64,000 nt of DNA, taken from contig CM039506.1 in assembly GCA_022432975.1 (NCBI GenBank), positions 166,671-230,670 of the forward strand. The letters are read 5' to 3'. Under the pieces are notes generated by a model. It did not search any database, was not told the origin of the DNA, and was given only the letters and a program-made list of their open reading frames with translations. The position numbers and the translations under genes were made by a program. This stretch comes from Begonia masoniana. Lineage: Eukaryota; Streptophyta; Magnoliopsida; Cucurbitales; Begoniaceae. Positions within the stretch are counted from its first letter, which is position 1; each line of letters begins with the position of its first letter. This document shows, piece by piece, positions 21,820-34,703 of this stretch.

Positions 21820-23030
21820 TTTTTTTTTGTGTTGAGGATACTGCAGGTGCAATTCCCGAGTTTTACTGACGAATAGATGGGGTTGGAGTAGCACCTCTCT
21901 GTCCGAATGGTCTACTGTGAGGGGATTAACTGATCTGTTGTTGTGAAAGTTAGTTGACAGTGTTCAATTTAAGTATATTAGGACTTGTTCATGACAGTAT
22001 GATTTCATGTTTTGAATACAATATCGATATTTCCTGTTAATCGTATTCTGGTTGGATTTAATGATGACACTCCTGAATTTTTAGTATTTAAATGGTTTGA
22101 ATGTGTTTTGAATAGTTTTTTTCAGTGAATTTGGTAAAATCCTTTCTGTGGTTAGAGGCAGGTTTGTATACCAAGGAGTAGAGAGAGGTGGATTCTGTTC
22201 TCTAGCGTTATATGAATGCCCCTATCGGCAGAGTTGAGTTGTGTTTTCTGTTGTCTATCCGGAAGATTTCTTCAGTGGAAGCCATCGATTAATAAACGAT
22301 ATGTCGTTTATGTGATTGGTATATGTAGCTTGTTTTATCGGAAGATTATTTTGTTCACTATCGGAGATGAAGTCTATCCGTAGATATAGGGTATAGTTAT
22401 GTCCGCTCGTAAGATATATATGAGTTGTCGTTTAGTGATGCGTATACAGTCTACTCAATCGGAAGGTGGAGGTTTAAGTCTCTCAGATGATGTCTCATAA
22501 ACTCATCGGCAGATGCGTGGCTGACGTCGTCGTTAGTGGGAGGAGGACTCTTGTCGTTTAGCCACCGGTGATGTAGAACAATGTCTATCGATGAAGGAAA
22601 TCATCTGGCTGACGTCATCGGAAGATGTAAGTGTTTTTGTCGTTTAGCCCCGGTAGGATACAGTCTAACCGAGAGATGTCCCCTTTGTTTTTTCATTTGC
22701 TGACGTCATCGCAAAGCCGTCTGCTGACGTCCATCTCAGAAAGCCTTCTATTTTCTGGTGCTGCTCTTCCGTGACTTTATTATCGGCAGATCCTTTTTGA
22801 CTCTGTGATACCTCAAATTTTCAATTTAACTTCTATTTCATTGGCCGTTACTTCTTAATATTTCCACCGATAGGTTTTAACTTGTTTTTTATTGGCTTCG
22901 TCTATTCTATTTTTGCTTTAATGATTTCCGCGCAAGGTAGTTTTTTTTTAAAAAAATACGGTTGAGATTTTTTTAGTCATTACGTGCTCATTGTGTGACG
23001 AACCGGGTTTAGATACTCGGGGCTTACAAT
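21820..23030 (+). mobile_element. Partial gypsy-type LTR, 3' portion
   Basis: Collinear with the LTR at 44688-46663: GATACTGCAGGTGCAATTC here against GATACTACAGGTGAATTC near 45703, shared ATCGGCAGATGCGTG words, and the end GAACCGGGTTTAGATACTCGGGGCTTACA. It ends in CA at 23030 with no primer site after it. The left part is missing or lost in the gap region, so a target duplication cannot be tested. Copies of the 71-bp internal repeat are present in degraded form at 22440-22640. Confidence 0.7.
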
Positions 23031-23329
23031 ATCCTCTGTTATGAGATTTCCTCCTTCTGACTTTATGTTGGTCGACATGTTGTCTTCTACGAAGACATTT
23101 TTCCTTTTCTCTCCCGACACTCCTCCATTTAGTTGAACACTCCTCCATTATCTTCACACTCTTCTCCTCACTCTATTCCTTTTCTCTCTCTCCATCCTTA
23201 TATTAACCCACAGTTCCAATTTCATCTCCTTCCTTTCCCTCCTCACTTCTTTCTCTACTCCTCTTGTGTGTTCCTCTTCTCCTATAATTTAGACTTTCAA
23301 TATTAGACATACTATTGATGTACTGAATG
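23031..23329. other. Pyrimidine-rich spacer
   Basis: CT-rich sequence (many CTCCTC and TTCTCT words). No gene recognised. Confidence 0.5.
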
Positions 23330-23512
23330 CACATCCCATGCAAACGCGTTTGAAGTCTAAAATTTTCAAACTAAAGGTTGTGTTGGCACAGGTTGGATGT
23401 GATCGTTTTAAACCATTGGCCTTTCTATAAGCTTCAAAACATAAGCATTGGATGGATGCTCTGCATGCTGAAATTGCGGCGTTGTTTTCCAACAAAACTT
23501 GGACTCTTGTGG
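23330..23512 (+). pseudogene. Ty1/copia pol remnant, upstream part
   Basis: Read in the appropriate frame (with one or two frame changes) the sequence gives HWMDALHAEIAALFSNKTW, the standard opening of the copia reverse transcriptase domain. The gene is cut at 23512 by a solo LTR and resumes at 26148. No start or integrase is visible upstream. Confidence 0.75.
23508..23512. repeat. Target site duplication TGTGG (left)
   Basis: TGTGG precedes TGTAATGACCC at 23513; the same five bases follow TGTTACA at 26148-26152. Confidence 0.9.
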
Positions 23513-26147
23513 TGTAATGACCCAGACAGGGAGCCGTCACTTAGTCATAATCTTCATTAATCATTGACTCAACTTCTACCTTTTCTTCATCATTTCCAAT
23601 CTATATTTACATACATTTTTTTTAACTCACTCTTAGACTGATAACAGAGACGTTATTACATCAAGGGAATCTCGCCCTCTCAACACTCGATTTTCCTTAA
23701 ATCCCGTCGGCTAAATCTTACACAGAGTCGAGCGGCTAAAATTGGTCATTTGATCAGTGACTTAGATCGGCCAGGGAAGAAATGCCTCAGACTACTCGAC
23801 GTTACTCAGTTGGGGTTTTGCATGGGTTTGCATGCATCTGGTGACGAAGTATATCACCTATTTGTCACGTTTACCCTACGTGACTCAGTTATAGACGCTC
23901 AGTAGAAAACATCCACCGGCGGTCATGGGCATTACATGTGGTCGAATTACAGACATCGCCCGGTCCCGAACACTCTCCACTAGATGTTCTTATTACACTA
24001 CATCGCCGTGGTCATGTGCGCCTCGCGTGACTAATTAAACAGTTCTCGGGCACTAGACGACAAGAAAATTTCTCACTTCATCCCGTAATTGAATACTCTA
24101 CATCTACCGGTCACTAGACACAAATGACATTTAAATCATCCGGTAACCTAAATACACTTGATCTGCCGGTCACTCGACTACAAAAGACATTTAAAAAATC
24201 TCTGTAACCTAAATACACTTGTCTGCCAGTTCACCCGTAGAATCGACAACAAGCCGCCACGTTTCTGCGTGTCTATCTCTCCTCGATCTCAACGACATCT
24301 ACATTCCCATCATCCGTGACTACATACTCACATCATCTGATGATGGAACATATTACAAACATCCGTGACTATTTGTCAACTTTCTATCATTTCTTACACC
24401 ACCGCTTACGTCCCAGCCGATGATCGCCTCAATCCAGCTTCTGTCAATACTGCGCAGTACAAACACTATATCATCAAACAACGTCATTTAACGAAGTACC
24501 ACAACTCACTCCAAACTTAACTTTAGTACTATAAACCTCAAAGAGTGAGAATCATAGACTCATCCAGAATACACATAGGGAAGACTCCTTAAGCAAAACA
24601 AGACATTCGATAATCTTTAAAATCATTAGTCAGACTATGAGTCTATCAATCAAATCCGAATTTCATTGTTATAAAAAATTTTATTCTACTTAGACATCTG
24701 TTTATCATAAACTTTACTGACATACTATGAGCATACCAGGGGACTTAATCGCCTGTCCAGCCTTGCACTGTCATACTGAGCATCCTCCAGCAACTAGCTT
24801 TAGACATCATCTATGGAATGGAAATCCTCACCTGTTAGCTCTTCACCTACATCATAAGGTTTAACTATAAGCCTAATGCTTAGTAAGGAATGCAACACTA
24901 ACACGGATGCATGAATGCATAATTCGGAAAACATATGCTCATAAGTCTTTTGTTGTTCATATCTTTGCTCGTAATCATCATTCATAGTCATGGATCATAT
25001 TCATCATTCATAATCATTAATCATATTCTTCATTTAAGAGAGGATTTGTGCCGGTAAATGGGGTTCGACAGTGAGTTTGATCTTGGTCCTTACTGCGGGT
25101 CGTATTCATATGTCCCTCTTTTGGACTGTGACATACGCCGAACCGCCCCCAACCCTCACTTAGTCCACGTTGCATAAGTTTTATCTTCTTACTTTGTTCA
25201 TGAAAAAAACCATGCTCTTAAAACATTTTCATATGCATAAAATAGTCATGATGCATGTACATTGGAAATTCTTAAGCATCAAGCTACAGAATAGAGCACT
25301 ATCCAACATGAGACCTTACCATTGAGCTAATTATCAACATAATGTTAGACAGTAACATAAGGAACTACTAATCATCGTACGATTTCTACCTAGTATCCTT
25401 TGATGTAGGGTCCTAATGACCTAGAAACCTGTACATTCACTTACCTGTTTCCTTAGCAACTTGAGCTCCTTTTCTTCAGACTGTTTCACCTAAAACATTC
25501 ACATTGCAGTAGTTAAAACAAAATCCTAGTATTTCTAAATCTCAAGTCAACCTAAGATTTAATAGCTAAAGTCATTCTCGAATCCTTAGTCTAATACTCT
25601 GTGCAGTCTGAAACCAAAAACCGAGATAGACAGACCCGACTATCGATTACTCAGGGTTGGTTATTTTAAATGTCCAGAATCGATTCGGAATGACATTACC
25701 ACTTCAGATTCTAAAAATATCCTTATTATTATTCGGCCATTAAAGAATCCGAAACTCCAATACTGGGCTGAAAACATAGCTTAATAACTAACAGATAACT
25801 ACCTTGCCTATTTCATACCTTGGGCGTGGATTCGTAGGAAATGCAGGCCTGAAGCCGGGCGTCGACGAGAAGGATTACTGGTAACAGAGACGAGAGCTCG
25901 GGAGAGAAGAAATTGCCGAGATTAGAAGATGTCGGCTACAGTGGTTTAAAATGAAGTTGAACCCTTTCCATTTTCTTTAAATACCGGACTCAAACCTCCA
26001 TTATTACAACTATGCCAACGCAACCTAGTTTAAATCCACATGTAATTAATTAAGCTCGGCATCAAATTCTAAACCGGGAAAAAATTAACTAAACACGACC
26101 GTTAAAACGGTTAAGGAAATCATCTGGTCCTTATTTCGGGTGTTACA
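23513..26147 (-). mobile_element. Solo LTR, 2635 bp, minus oriented
   Basis: Bounded by TGTAATGACCC and GGGTGTTACA, flanked by TGTGG on both sides, with no internal region or second LTR. It matches the partial LTR at 48520-50802 along its length (for example GTGACATACG followed by AACCGCCCCCAACCCTCACTTA at 25129-25163 and about 49951-49983). Orientation is taken from the minus-strand start TGTAACACCCGAAATAAG, which resembles other LTR starts here. A solo LTR forms by recombination between the two LTRs of a full element. Confidence 0.9.
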
Positions 26148-27590
26148 TGTGGTCCCTCCTTCTGACCATAAAATAATAAGCTGCAATGGGTCTTCAAGTA
26201 CAAATCCAATGTCGGTGGGTCTCTTATCAGTTTAAGGCTCGGTTGGTTGCCAAGGCTATGACCAAATTGTTTGGCGTCAACTACACTAAGAAGTTCAGTC
26301 TAGTAGTTAAACCTCAAAAAATTCGTCTGACTCTTCTCTAGCTTTGTCCTTCAATTGAGATATCCATCGGCTAGATGTGTCGAACACCTTCCTCCACGGT
26401 GACCTTACGAGGGGCTTACATGTTCAACCCCTTGGCTTTGTCGACCCCTTTCTTCCTTCTCATGTATGTCGTCCTTCACATGTCCTTATATGGCTTAAAA
26501 TAGGCTCCACATGCTAGTACATGAAGTTTTAGTCTGCTTTGTTAAAATGGGGCTTCACAATTTCACAAGCTGATAATTCAATGTTATCCATAATGCACCT
26601 CTTCTACTGTTCTCGATGCTTGTCTATGCTGATGATACTTTAGTTGCCAGTAGCTCGAAGTCGTTAGTTGATAATTTTCTTTTGTTTCTACAATCTCAAT
26701 TCGCTATCAAGGACCCTCAACTTACTTCATTACTTTCTAGGACTCACCGTCACTCGGCATCTTCTGACTCCTTCGTCCCCAGTCACTATAATATCTATGA
26801 TCTTCTCGGCTCGGGTTAGAATTACGGGTTGTAAAGTTGTCCCAACACTACTGGCGTCAGATTCTCAGTTATTTAAAAGTTTGAGGACTCTGCTTCCAAA
26901 ATGGCTCTACCTTTCACAACGAAGTGGGTGCTCTTCAGTACTGCACTGTTACACGACCAGACATCACATTTGCATTAAATAAATTTCTCATTTTGGACGT
27001 TGTCTTACTGACCTCCATGGTCAAGCTTTAAAGAGAATTCTCAAGTACTTAATAGGTACTCTTCTATACTAAACTCTCATTTATGGCTTCACCCTTATTG
27101 AATATTCGATGCTTCACTGACGTGGATCATGGTGATGATTGACAAAGCACTGACACTTATTGTGTTTTAGTAACGATTCCTATATCCTGATCCTCTGCTA
27201 AGCCAAAGGTTCTTCGTCTGCCACTCCAAACATGGAAGTTGAATACAAGGTGTGGCTTAACTGGTTGGGTTTAGTCTTTGCTAGAAGTCATCGACTATGA
27301 TTCTCTATGCATGAAGTTGTGTTCCATTCCTCGCCTTGCCTTGGATTATGTTGAGAATATCAGTGCCACTTATGTGGCCTACAACAATTTTTCATTAAGT
27401 CAAAAAACATGGAATTGACTTTCTCCCACTTCGTTACGTGATTAAAGTCTTCTAAATGAGCTTTCTGATTCGCTTACTCCAACTTCAATTCGCATGGTTG
27501 ATGGGTTATGAAAGGCTATTCTGCTTTTCGAAGTTCTTGTAGTGTCTCATCAATATCTGCGTTGCTACCCCTTGAGTTGTGGGTAGATGT
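26148..27590 (+). pseudogene. Ty1/copia pol remnant, downstream part
   Basis: Continues the gene interrupted at 23512. Readable pieces, in several frames: CKWVFK-like sequence near 26190, the RT catalytic box LVYADDTLVASSS at about 26619-26657, the FLGLTVTRH segment that follows it (26727-26753), and RNase H-like sequence to about 27500 (GTEVEYK-like near 27235). Many stops and frame changes; no LTR recognised at the end. Confidence 0.8.
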
Positions 27591-28980
27591 TAGTATATAT
27601 TTGTAACCAGTGATATTCTGCTCTTCTGTAATGTAAGTGATCTAGAACCTTCCCTCACAATTTATAAACGGCATTAGTAATGTTGTATATTATTCATTCG
27701 AATCCCTACTAAATATAGAAGATTACCGCATTCTCAACTCAATCAAGCTTTGAAATGAAAGTTAATTCAGTACAAATCTTTTAGTTGAGAGTCCACCATG
27801 GGAAAGATTGGACTGTGAAACTTTAATCCCCATTTGAATCATAATAACACAAAAGAAAACGAAAAGATTCCAACCCCCAAACCATAACATCAATTGTTTC
27901 TTTCTTTTTGGTTTTCTTAACTTTATAGTGTCTGTATTTTTGAATAGGTTTTTATTTTTTCTTACTGCATTCATCAATAGTGGAATGTGAGAATCAAAGA
28001 GAAGAGAAAAACTTTCATTCCCAATTTTTCTAAGTATCGTACTTGCTCAAATAATATAACAAAAGAGGGAGATGAGAGATGAAACTAGAAACCATTAATT
28101 GATTTCAGGGATTTTTGAGAAAGAAAAAAAAAAAAAAAGTAGATTGGTTGTTATTAAGACAAGAGTCATCTTCCTGTCCTGCATAGGGAAGGAGAGAAGA
28201 GACGAAGATTGACTCAGTTAAACCAATGAATTGTTTAGGAGGACGGTTTTTTTTAACTATGAGAAAAGAAAATATGTGTGTACATGCGTAATGATTTCAA
28301 CAGACTATTATTAACATATCGTATTCCATAACATAAGTTAAAATGGTTTCGATGCACCTTCCCCTACGTTAGGGTTTATATTAGATCCAATATGTTATGT
28401 TAATTAGTTGGAGACGGAGAGGTGAGTTGTGATAGGTGACGTTGATAGGTTCTGTTGTGAGTTATCAATTTGATTTTTTCAAACATCTTATTAAACCAAC
28501 ACATTATATATAAGTTATAAAAATGAAACATCATATAAATTTCCAAATTGATTGACGTTGTATTAGGTTCTAAATTATGTTTGTAAAAATACCCAAATAT
28601 TTAAATCTGAATTGAAACATCCTTAATTTTTCCTTTGTTTAAAATAGAGAAATAATGTAGGGATGGCAACTCAGGTTGTGGTTGTAGCCATTCCCTTCAT
28701 TTAGTGTTCAATTATGTAAGAAATGCTACAGTTAATTATTATAATCTCTTACACCAGATTTGATAACTAGTGATTGCTATAATAAATATAATAATTTTCA
28801 AAATTAAATATTAAGGTTTGTGAAGAGTAGATGTGTTTGTTTAGATGAATTAACTTTTCATTTCACTGTTTTATAGATCGTGGAATTTTCTACTAGTCTT
28901 GTCGGTTCCAAACTCTTCCCAGGTTAAACAAATCTTCAACCTGGGACGTTATAAAAAATAGTCGCCCTTTCGAAAAATTA
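27591..28980. other. AT-rich spacer
   Basis: No gene, LTR end or tandem repeat recognised. Short frames here are not supported. Confidence 0.5.
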
Positions 28981-29830
28981 ACTAGTAGGTGGGAACCATT
29001 CCGCCATTAAAAATTGACAAATCCCTATCTCTCCATTTTCAGATTATCTATCTCTCTCTGTATTTCTCCCCAAATCCATGGCCTCGCCCATGGAATCATC
29101 ACTCATCGTCAAAGCTCCCCCCGAAGCCGGGAACTTCAGGACATTTATCGCCTTTCATACGATATGTCCACCATTTCCCCGATCTGAAATTCCACACCAC
29201 ATCGACGGAAGACTGAAGACAACTTGTTGTCCCTACAGTTGTCGGCGAAATGTTCTCGGTTCTTAAAATGCTCCTATCAATACCTACAACTACTGGCCGA
29301 GCCTCGAAATTGGGTTCGACGAGCTTTTGGCCACCGGAAATGTTCCAACATTTAAAATGTTGTTTGGATTGCTTAGGAATTAGGTCTGCGCCGGTTGCTT
29401 GGCTTCTCATGACCTTACGAAGTTCACCATTAAAAGGATTCGTTTATGGTCCATTGTTTAGAGGGGCGGAAAGGCGAAAGGAACGGAAATTGAAGGGACA
29501 AACGGGGAGAAATTGAATGTTATTAGGATTTTTGGGAGAGAGGGCTTCTTCGGGAGGGCTGACCAGCTGGCGGCGGGCACGAAGTTGCGGAACAAAAGGA
29601 AAAGATTCTGCCGACTGTGAATTTAAACAAGCGTTTGGTGGATGTGAGTTTGGCTCCTATTAGTAGAGATTTTCATAATGCTGTAAGTTGTACGGCAAAG
29701 AATCAGAGAAAAAGGACAGGGATAGCATATACTGGGGGATACGTGGCTTCGGGTGTGGAAGAGGTTTCGTCCATGGCTTTACAGGTTCTGTGAGTTTTTC
29801 TTCCCGAAATGTTGGAAGTATTAGATTTTT
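28981..29830 (+). pseudogene. Gene remnant, product unknown
   Basis: A relatively GC-rich island with codon-like structure. An ATG at 29078 opens MASPMESSLIVKAPPEAG; a second frame at 29250-29516 reads MFSVLKMLLSIPTTTGRASK. A third open stretch, about 29581-29790, reads LNKRLVDVSLAPISRDFHN and on to TGGYVASGVEEVSS. The pieces are in different frames, consistent with one coding exon broken by small indels. I do not recognise the family. Confidence 0.35.
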
Positions 29831-31520
29831 TTTTCATAAACGGTCGTTTGGATACTGATAAAAAGGAAAAATAGAAATTGAAACGGTTGTTGTGGGGAAA
29901 ATCTTTGTTACATTAGCTAATTTTTAAAAGATTTTTTAGACCTCCTTGCTATATATAAATTTAGGCTCTGCTACCCAATCATGAGAACTTAGTCATAAAA
30001 AATTGCAAGTTGCGCCGCCCGAGAACCCCATCTGATATTGCGATATCATTCTCAAATACTTAGTTTATAACTATTTTTTAGCTAGATAGCAGCTGCTTTA
30101 ATTCTCTTCCAACAAATTTTGTGTGCCGTTGTATTGGACACTGTATATGGAAAGAAGCACAAAACACTTCTCAGTTTATGGGAATTAATGTGCCTTGTTC
30201 CTAATTTGCGGAGCTAATATTTTCAGCGGAACTGTTAACTATATTTTGCCTTACAACATTATTAAGAGATCGTTCGCAATGTAACCATGAAAGATCCAGT
30301 TTTTGCAAGGTGACGCTTTTGTTTGGTATGTTTAATATAATATTTACATTTTCTTTAAAGTGTTTTGTTTTTTAATTAATCATTGCTGATATATTTTATG
30401 AAAGTGTGGGATATGTTCTTCTCTTTTTTTTTATCTCAGAGAGTTAGTTCCCCTTTGTTATGTAAACTCTAATAGTACTAAGGTCTTGAATGCGTCTTTA
30501 AGAATCTGAGGTTAATGGTAACGGTGACATGTTTAATATTGTTTGTTATTTATTGATTTATACGTTAACTTTGCCGTTTTCATAGTATATGACTCTCTAA
30601 ACAATGCTATCTATACAAATTTTTTTTAGATTTCATCGAGAATATTTTCCATTTTTGCTCGTTTTACGTTTACCTTTAAGGAGAGGAAACAACAAACATA
30701 GTAAAATGTATAAAAAATCAGTAGAAATTAAAAAAAGCTCTACTGATCAACTAAATAAAAGAAACTAAATTCTACTTAAATATTTGTTTTAAATAACCAA
30801 GGGATATTTATTTTGTTTGGCAGCCAAAATTAGGGTTGTACTGTGGGTAGAAGACCTCTTAAAACTCTTGGAGAGCTTTTCTTTTGTTATAAGAAAAAAA
30901 AAGTGTTATTAACGAATATGAAATGTCAATGAAAATGGGAGGGGAAGGGAAGCTCTATCTAACAAAGGGCATATGTTAAAGGAAACAATAATTTCCATTC
31001 AAACACTAAATGCTGTCAACTCCTAAAGTTTTTAAAATTTAGTCTTTACCTGAAAATAAGAAACTTAATGTTACTAAGAAATTGTTATTGGGCCTTGTGT
31101 CATTGAACTGAATTGTTTTCTTTGTCTTCTCATTTAACATAGTTTAACTATGTTAAAGGGTTGTGAATGGGTTCTACATGAAACTTCTACTAACAAAGTG
31201 CTAGATGTTTAAATGAAACAATATTTCATTCAAACTAAAATGCTTAACCTAAAGTTTGTAAAATTATTATAGTTTATTGACATTAAGACATAATGTTTAT
31301 ATTGAACATTGTGTATCGGGTTTTTGTCATTATTGAACATGGGATGTTTCTATCTTTCTTCATTTCACATAGTTTAACTAGTTAACTGTGTGGTATATAA
31401 AATATATATATATATATTATATTTCAAGGGGACATAGTCTACAAAAAATTTAAATTTAATATTAGTAAATGAAATGCAACAATAAAAATGAGGAAGATCT
31501 GTCTTTTAGTTCACAATTGA
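29831..31520. other. AT-rich spacer
   Basis: Nothing recognised apart from simple AT runs (for example alternating TA at about 31400-31417). Confidence 0.45.
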
Positions 31521-33020
31521 TAGGATAACCTGGTGAAAATCACCGCTATTTCTTCAAGGTACCTTGCAAGAGCTACCACAAAAATCTTGTACACCTAATC
31601 TCTTACATTTCTCTACACAAAGAGAGCCAGCTGAAAGAACTATATACTCATTTTAGTTTTGATCTGCAAAGATGATGATTTTCCCAGGGTTTTTATCCTT
31701 CCTACAACTTGAACTATACTAAAAGACATCTTCCTATTTTTGTTGACAATTCACTTAATAATATTAATTTTTTTAAATGTTTGTAGACAATATTACCTTG
31801 GAATTGCAGATAAAAACTAAAATTTTCTATAGAGTTTCTTTAGCCTGGTTCTTCTTGTGTAGAGATTAGTGGTGTAGATGCTTGTGGGCTAGGTACTCTT
31901 GTAAGGTACCTGAATACAATAACTAGTAATTTGCATATATCCTATCAATGGTTGAACCTAAAAAGACATTTGCCATCATTTTATTGTCGACAATTTCCCT
32001 TACTAATATAAACTTTAAATCATGTTTGTTTTGATTTTATGGTCACCCTTGGAATGATTTATATATATATATAACTAAAATTTTTGTTAATTTTCACTTA
32101 TTCTTTTGCACTGTTCGGAACACTAATACGGCTGATAGAGTTCTTCCAGTGGTCTCTCTTTGTTGTTGTAGAAGATAGGTGTAGATTAAGTACCTTGAAG
32201 AAATAGTTGGGTTTTCACTAGGTATCCTTATTCAACTGTGAACTAAACGACCATCTTCACATGTAGTGTTGACAATTTCCGTTCGCTAATATTAACTTTA
32301 AATTGTGGGTTTAGACAATGTCACCCTGCCTTGGAATTATACAATTCAAGGCCCCTTACTAGTTTTGTACAAAATTACTTGTACGTTGGTTGCACAGTCA
32401 TGTGGGGGAAGAATCGCCACTTTTTATCACAGTTATTTGATTGGCGGCATGGGCATCTCTTGCATCCACAAACGCACTTGGGAGAAAAAATAATGCATCT
32501 TATTGTTTAAAGTTTTAAAACTAGTCTAATGACAAAATAGAAACTTAATGTTACTTATAAATTGTTATTTGGCCATTTGTCATTGAACATTGATTGTTTT
32601 GTGTTGTTCTTCCATTGATTAGTTTTTTAAACTATGTTACAATGTATGTGTATATATATTATCAATGTTATTTTATTAGTTTATTTCTTTATTTTTTTAT
32701 AATAAAAAAATGATAAACTTAACTTTTGGTTAATTCAATTTACTCTTTTGCATTTGTGGAAAAACCTAAAAATGATAGACTTTATTCAGCTGGTCCTCTT
32801 ATGTAGAGAAAGAAGAGAAAAGTTAAAGAGATTAGGTTTGTTGTAGATTTTGGTGTGTTACTCTCGCAAGGTACCTTGAAGAAATGCTGGTGATTTTCAC
32901 CGGGGTTATACATCAACTGGTTTGGAACTAAAAGACATTTCATCATTTTATTGTTGACAATTTTTCCTGCTAAATTAACTTTAAATTGTTTGAGACTATG
33001 TCACCCTTGGAATTGATTTG
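31521..33020. repeat. Four diverged copies of a short repeat, one inverted
   Basis: A module with AGGTACCTTGAAGAAAT, TGGTGATTTTCACC and GTTGACAATTT...AACTTTAAAT...TGTCACCCTTGGAAT recurs. Direct copies lie near 31840-32050, 32140-32340 and 32790-33020. An inverted partner at 31525-31640 reads GGTGAAAATCACCGCTATTT then CTTCAAGGTACCTTGC. The 31525-31565 and 32868-32903 segments are near-perfect inverted repeats 1.3 kb apart. It resembles old foldback or MITE-like copies; no transposase is seen. Confidence 0.55.
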
Positions 33021-34105
33021 AAGTCTTTCGACGCTATTGCTTTTTAATTTTATGATTTTTTGTTTTTTTGTGTTTAAAGTCATTCTGTCAATATTCAAGA
33101 GGTGATTGAAAAACGCATGACAATGGTGTTTTGTTGGTATTTTACCTTGAAGTTTGAAGGAACTAGATAAGAAGTAGAAGATGGTCTCCTTTACTCTGTT
33201 GTAACAAAATACTTTCACGTTGGTTTTTGGAACAACAGTCATGTGGGAACTGGAACCAAATTTATCACAGTTTGATTTCTGGTTTGTGGGCCCACTATCG
33301 TTCACAACGCCGTGGAAAAAAAAAATCTTTTGCTCTTTATTATTATTTTGATGCGTTGGAATGGTCTTATGCCAGTATGTTACTTGTTTTGAACTACTAA
33401 AATAGAGAGTTGGGAACAGATAATTACCCACGATGAGGCTGTGTTGCTTCAGTCCATACAGTAAACTTTGTTATTAGGGATGGATTACTCTTTCAAGTTT
33501 GTGAGATGAGATTATTTTGTTTTGCGATTATGCAGAATTTGTTGTTGATTGTATTCCTTAGCACAATTACTCCGAATGCACAGTTTTATGGCATTTGACC
33601 CCATTAATTTTAGATTATTGTCTTATGCAGAATAGCCTGCGAAAAAAATGAATTTTTGCAGTGGCATTACTTGTTGGAAGGGCCAATTGGATTGGAAAAA
33701 TAATTTTGCTTTTTTGCATTGATTTTTTACATGTTTTTTGGACATCCTATTGAAAATGGTGGAAAAGAAACTCTTCGATTGATGGTACGGGTGTCAAGGA
33801 ATTTTTTTGGCTCATTCTAGTGATGAATTTGAATCAAAATTGTGCAATGACATTAAAGGTAGATAGGACTTTAGCTTTTTTTTTTTTTTAACTTGGGTAG
33901 TTACCACTTGGAGAGGAATGAGAACTTTTTTTGGAATTGCACTGCGCATTGACCCTGTGTTTCTTGACAACAGAGGTTGACATTAGGTTAGTTAAAGACT
34001 GACCGCAACACTAGGAAGGCGTATTGGGTACTTTTTTTTCCCCTAGTGTTTGTTGCTTTAGATTTCATTGGTGTTTATTTCAATAACATTTTCTATTTCT
34101 TCCAG
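33021..34105. other. AT-rich spacer, intron-like
   Basis: No gene recognised. The stretch ends in a pyrimidine tract and AG (TTTCTATTTCTTCCAG, ending 34105), a good splice acceptor shape. Confidence 0.4.
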
Positions 34106-34222
34106 AAAGAATGCCAGTGGATTGGTATCAAGCGACCCCAATTAAGTGATGGATTCACCTCCAGGGACTTTGCAGTTGTCTATGGGCCTCTCTCAACAAC
34201 ATTGGTTTATCATTGTACAGGA
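34106..34222 (+). pseudogene. Exon-like segment, product unknown
   Basis: Follows an acceptor-like sequence and reads open: KECQWIGIKRPQLSDGFTSR then DFAVVYGPLSTTLVYHC. The amino acid mix looks like a real protein, but I cannot name the family. Its relation to the gene scraps at 28981-29830 is unknown. Confidence 0.3.
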
Positions 34223-34593
34223 AAATTAATGAATAAGCACTTAAAAGAGGGTTGTTGGGGTAAAAAACTTTTACTTTTTGAAATACTTGGTATTGTTAGT
34301 TAGCCATGTCTAAATGTAGAAATGATGACGGGTTCTTGATCAAAGAATTAGAGGATTTAACAAAAACTATGGCGAAAGTAGTTTTAAACTAGCCGTTTTC
34401 GATACAAATTATTAAATTTTGACAGAAAAACAAGAGCAAAGTCTCAAAATAATATTTGAGTGAATTGAATTTTCGTTTTACAAGTTGTTGGTTGTAATGT
34501 TAAGTATGAATGAATGACTAGTTGAAAAAAAAATAATGACATGTGAGTGGCATATAGGCTTTTTTTCTTCTTTTAGGCTGACATATAGAGTGG

Positions 34594-34703
34594 GGGAAAA
34601 AAAAAAAAAAAAAAAAACAAAAAAAAACACAAAAAAAAAAAGAAAAAAAAAAAAAAAAAAAACAAACACAACAAAGAAAAAAAAACAAAAAAAAAAAACA
34701 ATG
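34594..34703. repeat. A-rich tract
   Basis: About 110 bases of A runs broken by single C or G. It gives false lysine-rich or phenylalanine-rich frames on the two strands. Confidence 0.9.

Noticed and set aside
26616..26819. Functional reverse transcriptase from the LVYADD frame
   Set aside because: Only a 67-codon fragment of a copia pol with stops and frame changes on both sides.
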